From UBA1422 sp041859095 (GTDB lineage: Bacteria; Bacillota; Clostridia; Peptostreptococcales; Anaerovoracaceae): DNA of 52,126 nt. Shown piece by piece: positions 23,708 to 31,124 of the stretch. The notes below the pieces were generated by a model. That model saw only the letters and a list, made by a program, of their open reading frames with translations. It searched no databases and was not told where the DNA came from. The position numbers were made by a program, and so were the translations under genes. The stretch covers positions 1-52,126 of the forward strand of contig JBHEKY010000033.1 of NCBI GenBank assembly GCA_041859095.1, read 5' to 3'. Position 1 is the stretch's first letter; each line of letters begins with the position of its first letter.

Positions 23708-23983
23708 ATGAATATTGTAATCACCGGAAACGCTGGTCCGGAAGAACAAATGGCTTATGTCAATTATTTGGAAGAAAAATATCACAGAAAACTGGAGCGT
23801 GTAGACATCCATCTCGATGGAGAATTTGCAGATTTAAACTATCAATTTGCAGAAGTTCCTTTTGAGCGAATCCGTAGAATCACCGGATATCTGGTCGGTA
23901 CCATGGACCATTGGAACGATGCAAAGACCGCTGAGGAAGCTGATAGAATCAAGCATTCTGCCCAAGAGTTTGAAACCCTCTAA
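23708..23983 (+). CDS. Small NrdD-tail-like protein
   Basis: 91 residues behind GGAGGTGCAAGG. The C-terminal half, with RRITGYLVG near 57-65, TMDHWNDAK and EEADRIKHS, closely resembles the segment of anaerobic ribonucleotide reductase (NrdD) that normally reads CRVTGYL...FN.AK..E..DR. A full NrdD has about 700 residues, and here the conserved cysteine before RITGYL is replaced by arginine; the protein has no cysteine at all. It is therefore not a reductase. It could be a regulatory or scaffold relic, or a distinct small family. A strong terminator follows. Confidence 0.6.
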   Translation: MNIVITGNAGPEEQMAYVNYLEEKYHRKLERVDIHLDGEFADLNYQFAEVPFERIRRITGYLVGTMDHWNDAKTAEEADRIKHSAQEFETL

Positions 23984-23992
23984 CGGTAATAC

Positions 23993-24050
23993 AAAGTTAG
24001 CGTACCCACAACGTCGCAATTGATACAGCCTGTGGACGCTAACTTTTTTA
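23993..24050 (+). terminator. Terminator after the NrdD-tail-like gene
   Basis: AAAGTTAGCGT and CGCTAACTTT, extended by CCACA/TGTGG with one bulge, enclose a loop of about 20 bases and end in TTTTTT. Confidence 0.85.
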
Positions 24051-24074
24051 TTGCGTAGCCTCTCTGCATATTTC

Positions 24075-24103
24075 TTGAAGCAGTGCTCATAAAATGTTAT
24101 AAT
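24075..24103 (+). promoter_or_regulatory. purB operon promoter
   Basis: TTGAAG, 17 bases, a perfect TATAAT; predicted start near 24110, about 18 bases before the purB ATG, leaving no room for a riboswitch or other leader control. Confidence 0.75.
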
Positions 24104-24127
24104 AACTTGTTAACGGAGGGTGAGTGA

Positions 24128-25555
24128 ATGAAGAATTATGTAAGTCCTTTCTCAGAGAGATACCCCAGTGAAGCCATGCAGTATCTGTTTTCCCCAGACA
24201 AAAAGTTCCGCACCTGGCGGCAGCTTTGGATTGCTCTGGCGGAAGCCGAGATGGAGCTGGGTCTTCCCATTACGCAAGAGCAGATTGCCCAACTGAAATC
24301 CCACGCCGAAGACATCAACTACGATGTGGCAAAGGAACAGGAAACCCTAGTTCGCCATGATGTCATGGCCCATGTCCATGCATACGGCGTTCAGTGCCCT
24401 GACGCCAAAGGAATCATTCATCTGGGCGCAACTTCCTGCTACGTGGGAGACAACACCGATTTAATCGTCATGAAGGAAGGCCTTGACCTGCTCCGCAAGA
24501 AGCTGGTCAATATCATTTCCGTCCTTGGTGACTTTGCTGACAAATACAAAGAGCTACCAACTCTGGGATATACCCACTTCCAACCAGCCCAGCCAACAAC
24601 CGTTGGCAAGCGAGCCACCTTATGGATTGCTGAGTTGATTATGGATCTGGAAGACCTGGATTATATATCCGGTCAGATTAAGTTGCTAGGATCAAAAGGA
24701 ACCACCGGAACACAGGCCAGTTTTCTGGAGCTCTTCGAGGGTGACCACAAAAAATGCAAGAAGCTGGACAAGCTAATAACGAAAAAAATGGGCTTTAAGG
24801 ACTGTGTGGCCGTATCGGGACAAACCTATTCCCGCAAGGTAGATAGCCGGATTCTCAATGTGCTGGCCGGCATCGCCCAAAGCGCCCACAAGTTTTCCAA
24901 CGACATGCGTCTCTTGCAACACCTGAAAGAAATCGAAGAACCCTTCGAAAAGAAGCAGATTGGTTCTTCTGCCATGGCATACAAGCGAAACCCCATGCGT
25001 AGCGAACGAATGGCTTCCCTGGCCAATTATGTGCTGACCGGTGCAATGAATCCGGCCATTACTGCATCAACCCAATGGTTTGAACGAACCCTGGACGATT
25101 CAGCCAACCGGCGAATCAGCATCTCAGAGGCATTCCTGGCCACCGACAGCATTTTGGAATTGTATTTCAACGTTACATCAGACCTGGTGGTTTATCCCAA
25201 AGTTATCGAAGCCCATCTTCGTGCCGAACTGCCATTCATGGCCACAGAAAATATCCTGATGAAAGCCGTCAGTGCCGGCGGAGACCGGCAGGAACTTCAT
25301 GAACGGATCCGGATTCATTCCATGGAAGCAGCAAGACAAGTCAAAGAAGAAGGCTTGCCCAATGATCTGCTCTTACGGATTGCGGGAGATCCGATATTCG
25401 GACTGTCCTTGGAGCAATTGGAGGCCCTAATGAAACCGGAAGGGTTCACTGGCCGGGCAGCCCAACAAACCAAAGAATTTCTGGAGGAGCATGTTGCTCC
25501 CATCCTGATGGAATACCGAAAGCTCATTGGTATGAGCGACGAAGTCAAAGTATAA
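24128..25555 (+). CDS. purB: Adenylosuccinate lyase
   Basis: 475 residues. It cleaves SAICAR to AICAR and adenylosuccinate to AMP in purine synthesis. The fumarase-superfamily signature GSSAMAYKRNP is near 279-289, with the catalytic-histidine regions RHDVMAHVH and HLGATSCYVGDN at about 77-117. Length matches the longer form found in animals and many Clostridia. The ATG follows GGAGGGTGAGTGA. It heads purB-purA-alr-regulator. Confidence 0.96.
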   Translation: MKNYVSPFSERYPSEAMQYLFSPDKKFRTWRQLWIALAEAEMELGLPITQEQIAQLKSHAEDINYDVAKEQETLVRHDVMAHVHAYGVQCPDAKGIIHLGATSCYVGDNTDLIVMKEGLDLLRKKLVNIISVLGDFADKYKELPTLGYTHFQPAQPTTVGKRATLWIAELIMDLEDLDYISGQIKLLGSKGTTGTQASFLELFEGDHKKCKKLDKLITKKMGFKDCVAVSGQTYSRKVDSRILNVLAGIAQSAHKFSNDMRLLQHLKEIEEPFEKKQIGSSAMAYKRNPMRSERMASLANYVLTGAMNPAITASTQWFERTLDDSANRRISISEAFLATDSILELYFNVTSDLVVYPKVIEAHLRAELPFMATENILMKAVSAGGDRQELHERIRIHSMEAARQVKEEGLPNDLLLRIAGDPIFGLSLEQLEALMKPEGFTGRAAQQTKEFLEEHVAPILMEYRKLIGMSDEVKV

Positions 25556-25586
25556 ACATTTACTGCATATATAGCGAGGTAACATT

Positions 25587-26876
25587 ATGGTAAAAGCAAT
25601 TGTAGGCGCCAACTGGGGCGACGAAGGAAAAGGCAAAATAACGGATATGCTTTCTAAGGAGTCAGACATCATTGTCCGTTTTCAGGGTGGCAGCAATGCC
25701 GGTCATACCATTGTGAACAACTATGGAAAATTTGCCCTGCACCTTCTGCCCTCCGGTGTGTTTTATGACCACACAGTCAGCATCATCGGAAGCGGCGTTG
25801 CGCTGAATATTCCCTTTCTGATTCGGGAAATCAACGACCTGACCAGCAAGGGTGTGCCCACACCAAAAGTATTGGTTTCAGACCGCGCCCATTTGTTGAT
25901 GCCATATCATATGGAGTTTGATGCTTATGAGGAAGAACGTCTTGGTGGCAAATCCTTTGGATCCACCAAGTCCGGTATCGCGCCTTGTTATTCAGACAAG
26001 TATGCCAAAATCGGTTTTCAGGTCAGCGAATTGTTCCTGGATGAAGCCCGTCTTCGGGATCGGGTCAGCCGCATCTGTGCCCTGAAGAATCCTTTGCTAG
26101 AACACCTATATCATAAGCCCCTTCTGGACGAAGACATGTTGGTGGATTTATTGCTAGAATACCGGGAGATGGTTCGCCCTTATGTTTGTGATGTGGCCGC
26201 CTATCTATACGACGCAATCAAGGCAGGCAAAAAAATTCTACTGGAGGGTCAGCTTGGCGCTCTTAAAGATACAGACCACGGCATTTACCCCATGGTTACC
26301 TCCTCTTCCACGTTGGCAGGCTTTGCCACCATCGGCGCAGGGGTTGCCCCCTATGAAATCAATCAGGTCATTGCTGTGGCTAAGGCGTACTCCAGTGCGG
26401 TTGGCGCAGGAGAGTTTGTCAGCGAATTGTTTGCCGAGGAAGCCGAAGAGCTGCGAAAGCGAGGCGGGGACGGCGGAGAATATGGCGCAACCACTGGACG
26501 TCCAAGACGTGTGGGTTGGTTTGATGTGGTCGCTACCCGTTATGGTTGTCGGATTCAAGGGGCCACGGAAGTAGCCCTGACCGTTCTTGATCCATTGGGC
26601 TATCTGGAAGAGATTCCAATCTGTGATGCTTACGAAATCAACGGCGAAATGCATCACGAATTCCCCAACACCGCATTGCTTGAACGGGCAAAACCAGTTT
26701 GGAAAACATTGAAGGGTTGGAATTGTGATATCCGAGGGATCCGAAGTTTCGACGAACTGCCCAAGGCCTGCCAGGATTATGTGGACTATATTGAAAAAGC
26801 AATCGGATTTCCCATTACGATGGTTTCCAATGGTCCCGGTCGAGAGGATATCATTCAAAGAACTCCTAAAATATAA
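25587..26876 (+). CDS. purA: Adenylosuccinate synthetase
   Basis: 429 residues. It condenses IMP and aspartate with GTP hydrolysis to adenylosuccinate. GANWGDEGKGK at 7-17 is the GTP/Asp catalytic loop; QGGSNAGHT follows at about 36-44, and TTGRPRRVGWFD near 305-316. Start supported by GCGAGGTAAC. It is 31 bases after purB; the two enzymes catalyse consecutive steps to AMP. Confidence 0.97.
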   Translation: MVKAIVGANWGDEGKGKITDMLSKESDIIVRFQGGSNAGHTIVNNYGKFALHLLPSGVFYDHTVSIIGSGVALNIPFLIREINDLTSKGVPTPKVLVSDRAHLLMPYHMEFDAYEEERLGGKSFGSTKSGIAPCYSDKYAKIGFQVSELFLDEARLRDRVSRICALKNPLLEHLYHKPLLDEDMLVDLLLEYREMVRPYVCDVAAYLYDAIKAGKKILLEGQLGALKDTDHGIYPMVTSSSTLAGFATIGAGVAPYEINQVIAVAKAYSSAVGAGEFVSELFAEEAEELRKRGGDGGEYGATTGRPRRVGWFDVVATRYGCRIQGATEVALTVLDPLGYLEEIPICDAYEINGEMHHEFPNTALLERAKPVWKTLKGWNCDIRGIRSFDELPKACQDYVDYIEKAIGFPITMVSNGPGREDIIQRTPKI

Positions 26877-26896
26877 TCACACGATGGAGAAATTAC

Positions 26897-28030
26897 ATGT
26901 ATCAAGAGGCGAAACGATCGGCATGGGTTGAAATCAACCTAGCCAATCTGGACTATAACATCAAAAACATTCTACGAAAAGTGGGACCATCCGTGGAAGT
27001 CATGGGCATCATAAAGGCGGATGGCTACGGACACGGTGCGATACCCGTGGCACAAATCCTTCGTCAAAACGGCGTAAAGTCCTTTGGGGTTGCTACTTTG
27101 CACGAAGCCATTGCCTTGCGAGAATCAGGTTCCACCGAAGCCATTGTCTTGCTTGGCCTTACCTCTTCCGAATATGCGGACACGCTTATCCAATATGATT
27201 TCACACCTGTCGTCATGTCTTCAGAAAATGCGAAAGCTTTTTCTGATGCAGCCCAAAAAGCAGGCAAAACCATTGAAGGTTATGTGGCTATTGACACGGG
27301 CATGGGGCGAATCGGTTATCTGGCCGATGACCTAACCGCATTGGAAGACATCCGAAAAATTACCACCCTTCCCCATTTCAGGGTGAAAGGAGTATTCTCC
27401 CATTTCGCAACCGCAGATGCAGCAAACAAATCTTTTGCACAACTGCAAGAATCCAAATTTCAAACTTTCATCAGCGCCATGGAACAGGCTGGGATTCAGG
27501 TTCCGTCAAAGACCTTTGCCAACAGTGCCGCAATCATGGAGCTTCCTTCTGCTCACTTGGACACGGCTCGTCCTGGGATTGTCCTTTACGGATGTTACCC
27601 CTCTTCTGAAGTCAATCCGTCATCCTTGGACATCAAGCCAGTTATGTCTGTGAAAGCGAATATCTCCAGACTGGTCCGGGTGCCCGTTGGCTTTTCTGTA
27701 GGTTATGGACGCAAATTCATTGCTCAAAGAGAAAGTATGATAGCCACCCTCCCCTTAGGATATGCAGATGGCTATCCCCGTCCTTACTCCACCTTTGGTT
27801 GGGTATTGGTTGGCGGCCATGTCGCTCCACTCGCAGGAAATATCTGCATGGATCAGTGTATGGTCGATGTGACGGATGTGCCAGGCGTCAAAGAAGGCGA
27901 TGAAGTGATTCTTATGGGATCCGACGGCATCCATACGATTTTGGCCGACGACATTGCCAACGCAACAGGTACCATTAATTACGAAATTGTATGCGCATTT
28001 GGGCAACGATTACCCAAGGTGTATATCTAA
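26897..28030 (+). CDS. alr: Alanine racemase
   Basis: 377 residues. A PLP enzyme that makes D-alanine for peptidoglycan. The PLP lysine is Lys40 in IIKADGYGHGA; the catalytic tyrosine lies in SVGYGRKF near residue 272; the GNICMDQCMVDV segment is typical. The ATG at 26897 follows GGAGAAATTAC and is 20 bases after purA, so it is probably on the same transcript. Confidence 0.96.
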   Translation: MYQEAKRSAWVEINLANLDYNIKNILRKVGPSVEVMGIIKADGYGHGAIPVAQILRQNGVKSFGVATLHEAIALRESGSTEAIVLLGLTSSEYADTLIQYDFTPVVMSSENAKAFSDAAQKAGKTIEGYVAIDTGMGRIGYLADDLTALEDIRKITTLPHFRVKGVFSHFATADAANKSFAQLQESKFQTFISAMEQAGIQVPSKTFANSAAIMELPSAHLDTARPGIVLYGCYPSSEVNPSSLDIKPVMSVKANISRLVRVPVGFSVGYGRKFIAQRESMIATLPLGYADGYPRPYSTFGWVLVGGHVAPLAGNICMDQCMVDVTDVPGVKEGDEVILMGSDGIHTILADDIANATGTINYEIVCAFGQRLPKVYI

Positions 28031-28081
28031 TAATCCTTTAGCTCGGAGAACCCCCGGGCAATGCAGCCAGGAGAGTGCGAC

Positions 28082-28699
28082 ATGAAAACCAGAGATCGAA
28101 TTAAAGCAACCTCTGTTGCCCTGTTCAACGAGAAAGGGGCTACCAACGTTAGTACCGTTCAGATTTCAGAAGTGATGGGTATCAGTCCGGGAAATCTTTA
28201 CTACTACTTCACCAACAAAGAGCACATCATCCGGTGCATCTGGGAAGAAGACATGGTTCCCTACAGCAACCATATCTATCTTGAAACGAATACAGACAAC
28301 CCGGTGGAAGCGCTGACCTCAATGATGAATCAGCTCATGACATACGCCATAGAATACAAATTCTTTTATACGGAACAATTCACTCTTTTCAACAAGGATC
28401 CTCTTCTGCAACAGATGTACCGAAAACGATGGGACGGATTGGTTGAAAAGCTGGCTGACGTTTTGGCGTCCTGGCAGGACAATGGGTTTATGCGTCCCAG
28501 TACCCGTGCATGGAAGCGCGAATTGGCAGAGTATTTCCTAATGACAGGTCCCGCTAATCTCCGTTCCAATTTGTCAATCCACCCTGAGTTTTCCGCCGAA
28601 GAAGCCTTGCGCAAAGCATTAAACAGTGTTTTGCTGATTTTATCCGGTGATTTTGTGGATGAAGTTTGCGAAACCGTGCTGGCTCAGCTAAAAAACTAG
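28082..28699 (+). CDS. TetR-family regulator
   Basis: 205 residues from the ATG at 28082, chosen because AGGAGAG lies eight bases upstream; the in-frame ATG at 28061 has no such site. The N-terminal helix-turn-helix (about 1-48) contains ISEVMGISPGNLYYYFTNKEHI, the usual TetR recognition helix pattern. The C-terminal part is a variable helical ligand domain without an identifiable ligand. It follows alr by 51 bases, ahead of a strong terminator. Confidence 0.88.
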   Translation: MKTRDRIKATSVALFNEKGATNVSTVQISEVMGISPGNLYYYFTNKEHIIRCIWEEDMVPYSNHIYLETNTDNPVEALTSMMNQLMTYAIEYKFFYTEQFTLFNKDPLLQQMYRKRWDGLVEKLADVLASWQDNGFMRPSTRAWKRELAEYFLMTGPANLRSNLSIHPEFSAEEALRKALNSVLLILSGDFVDEVCETVLAQLKN

Positions 28700-28752
28700 T
28701 CGACAATTTTCTATCTCATATTGATACAATCTTATTATCTATCGAGCAATTC

Positions 28753-28789
28753 AAATGCCGCAGTAACCTTGTTACTGCGGCATTTTTTC
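28753..28789. terminator. Terminator after the TetR-type gene
   Basis: AAATGCCGCAGTAA-CCTTG-TTACTGCGGCATTT with a T-run on the plus strand. It also stands downstream of the converging DUF4430 surface-protein gene, though the minus-strand T-run is poor. Confidence 0.9.
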
Positions 28790-28831
28790 TTGATTGTGAT
28801 TCGTCACGTATTTACTTGGTCTATTGTGATT

Positions 28832-29731
28832 TTATGCCTTCTCGTTTTGTGCTCGACGGCGTCTAACAAGAACGACTGCGCCAACACCTACCACTAGCAC
28901 AATCGCTAAAATCGCAAGCACAAGGCTCATGTTTCCTGCGCCTTCAATATCAATGGTAATTTGATATACTTCAGCCGAAACGTCTTCTGCTCCGGTTCCA
29001 AATTCTCCATTGTTCATTGAGGGCCATTCCGGATCACCTACCGTTACGTTGATGACATCGCCATCTTTAACCGGGACTTCTTGTAACAGCTTGTAGCTAG
29101 CATCTCCAATGGTTGTCTGCACTTGATAGTTTAAGTTGAAAGCCTTGGGAGTCACGATGATGCTTGTTGTTCCTTTTGGCAAAGCGAGCGTGTATTCTTT
29201 TGTTGCTGCTGCAAATTCAGGTGCCAAAGTCCCAGCGCTGAAAGTAAGTGCTTGAAGGGTTTTGTTGTTGGCATCTTCCACTGGGAAAAAGACGCTTCTC
29301 AGATCTCCCCCCATTCCGTCTTGCGAATATTGAACGGAAATCAAGTCGCCGTCTTCTGCCGGAGCGCTTAAGCCAGTGGTGTTAAACCAATCATTGACAG
29401 AAACCATCCAACCGGAATACCCACCGGCAGCGCCACTGGAAAGTCCATCAATATCCGTGATAAATCCGCCTTCGGCTACTGTAGCACCGGTGATGCTAAC
29501 CTCTTCCGCATCGCAGGCAGCTTTCACAGCATCGCCAAGCGTGATTCCTTCTTTTTGTTCCACTGTGGTTTTGAACAGTTCACCTGTCCAGGCTCCATCG
29601 GCATAATTTGTGTTGGATACCACTACCGTGACTTCGATTGTGGCATCTTCTGCATATGCTGCTAATGGCATATACGCCATCACCAGCATTAGGGTCAACA
29701 GTAATGCTGACAGTCTCATTCTTTTTTTCAT
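28832..29731 (-). CDS. TM-anchored surface protein: DUF4430 plus cadherin-like domain
   Basis: 299 residues from the ATG at 29731 behind AGGAGGAAAA. Signal peptide 1-27 (AAYA before the cut), DUF4430 domain about 30-138 with GYSGWMVSVNDWF at 104-116 and EDGDLISVQYS, a cadherin-like beta-sandwich domain about 155-255 (LTFSAGTLAPEFAAATKEYT pattern), then one membrane helix 268-289 and an RRRR stop. There is no LPxTG-like motif before the helix, so it stays membrane-anchored rather than wall-linked. DUF4430 is related to the C-terminal domain of transcobalamin and intrinsic factor. Last gene of the riboswitch operon, so it probably presents corrinoids at the cell surface (inference). Confidence 0.85.
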   Translation of the reverse strand: MKKRMRLSALLLTLMLVMAYMPLAAYAEDATIEVTVVVSNTNYADGAWTGELFKTTVEQKEGITLGDAVKAACDAEEVSITGATVAEGGFITDIDGLSSGAAGGYSGWMVSVNDWFNTTGLSAPAEDGDLISVQYSQDGMGGDLRSVFFPVEDANNKTLQALTFSAGTLAPEFAAATKEYTLALPKGTTSIIVTPKAFNLNYQVQTTIGDASYKLLQEVPVKDGDVINVTVGDPEWPSMNNGEFGTGAEDVSAEVYQITIDIEGAGNMSLVLAILAIVLVVGVGAVVLVRRRRAQNEKA

Positions 29732-29744
29732 TTTTTCCTCCTGA

Positions 29745-31124
29745 TTATTTAAATATAGCTTTTTTGATTGACATGACATTGCATGAATCATTCTTGTAAT
29801 AGAGGGTTCCCGCTTCATCCACATCCAAAGTGGAAATCCCATAGTTTTGCATGGCTTTGGGTGGTGTAAAGTAGTGGTTTGATCCGGTTGAGAGAATTAC
29901 TTTTTTTCCGGCTTGATCCCCGATTTCCATTACATAGATTCCTCCGGGAAGTTGGTTGTAAGTCATATATAGGTAGAGCGTTCCGCCCTCTTCCATGCTT
30001 TGTGTAAGAAACATCTCTGATTGAACAAATCCAGGTGTTGGCGCGCTAGCCTCTTCTGCCATTGAGTCGCCATCGATTATTTTTACTGCGTGCCCAGTAT
30101 CGCCAAATTTTGAGGGACCCTGTATGCCTAGATAAATTTTTCCTTGTGAGAGAGTCGGCGTTCCAGTTGTCGCTCCACCTAATTCAATTGATTCAGGCGT
30201 ACCCTCAACATGATTGAAGGTGCCATTCGGGTTTAATCTTTTTTTGTACAAAGTTCCGGAACTGGAAGTAAAGTAATAGGCGTTTGTAATGGCGTCATAG
30301 ACAACGCCGGAACGAATATCTCCCCGAATCGGTTCTTGGTCAATAACCGGAGAATCGCCCGATGCGCTTTGTTTTTTTAGATAGTCCTCGCCTTTGAGGC
30401 AGGAATATATTTCTGCTCTTGTCGTTGCAACCGATTGTCCACTGCTGCCATCCTCAGAACCGAAAAGTACATAGCTTCCATCCACGCTAGCTTCAGACCA
30501 ATAAAATCCGCCGGCATGTTCCACCTTCCAGGTTGGGGTCTTGTCTTCCGTTGGCAAGCCAGGATTGACATCTTTCGCCGAGTAACAAAGAAACATGCCG
30601 GGTAAGGTGTCGGATTTCCAGGTTCCATAGTAAATATATCCCTCGTCATAGGCTACTCTGGAAAGGCAACTATATCCAATCCGTTTTTCGGTGATCCAAA
30701 GCGAGGTCATTGTATCCGCGTCTACCGCCTGAACCCTGCCTTCACTGATCGGGGCAAAGATAACATTTCTTCCCTCTACCTCTTCAGCATATGTCAGTGC
30801 GGCGGTGGCATATCCAAAGGAGTCCGCAAGTTCCACCCGGCTCACCTCTAATCCGGTCTCTTTGTCAATCTTTCGTAACGTGTTTTGAACGCCCACATAC
30901 ACATAATCCCCGTGGACTATGGGTGGAGTTGGTGCATTGGTATATCCGGTTCCAAAATTCAAGGACCATTTTAATTCGCCTTTGTTCATTGTTTCCGGAA
31001 TGAAGCTGACGGCCATAGTACCCAAGGCAAGATAAATACATAATCCTACCCAGAATAGTGCAATTAGAAGAACTCCGAGGCGCTGGAAGGTTTGTTTTCG
31101 ATTTTTCATAATTTGATATTTCAT
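29745..31124 (-). CDS. Membrane-tethered PQQ-like beta-propeller protein
   Basis: 459 residues. A cytoplasmic basic N-terminus, one membrane helix (about 16-38), then an extracellular domain with repeated blade signatures: GDYVYVGVQNTLRKIDKETG, FAPISEGRVQAVDADTM, GYIYYGTW and KIYLGIQG. The repeats match PQQ-like propellers that often act as binding scaffolds; PQQ-ligating enzyme residues are not evident. The start overlaps the stop of the ECF fusion gene (ATGA), and the DUF4430 surface gene begins 13 bases after its stop, so it is firmly part of the operon. It may hold or orient surface DUF4430 proteins; function unknown. Confidence 0.8.
   Translation of the reverse strand: MKYQIMKNRKQTFQRLGVLLIALFWVGLCIYLALGTMAVSFIPETMNKGELKWSLNFGTGYTNAPTPPIVHGDYVYVGVQNTLRKIDKETGLEVSRVELADSFGYATAALTYAEEVEGRNVIFAPISEGRVQAVDADTMTSLWITEKRIGYSCLSRVAYDEGYIYYGTWKSDTLPGMFLCYSAKDVNPGLPTEDKTPTWKVEHAGGFYWSEASVDGSYVLFGSEDGSSGQSVATTRAEIYSCLKGEDYLKKQSASGDSPVIDQEPIRGDIRSGVVYDAITNAYYFTSSSGTLYKKRLNPNGTFNHVEGTPESIELGGATTGTPTLSQGKIYLGIQGPSKFGDTGHAVKIIDGDSMAEEASAPTPGFVQSEMFLTQSMEEGGTLYLYMTYNQLPGGIYVMEIGDQAGKKVILSTGSNHYFTPPKAMQNYGISTLDVDEAGTLYYKNDSCNVMSIKKAIFK

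Noticed and set aside
28832..29731. Surface DUF4430 protein as a sortase B substrate
   Set aside because: No LPxTG, NPxTG or similar motif before the C-terminal helix.
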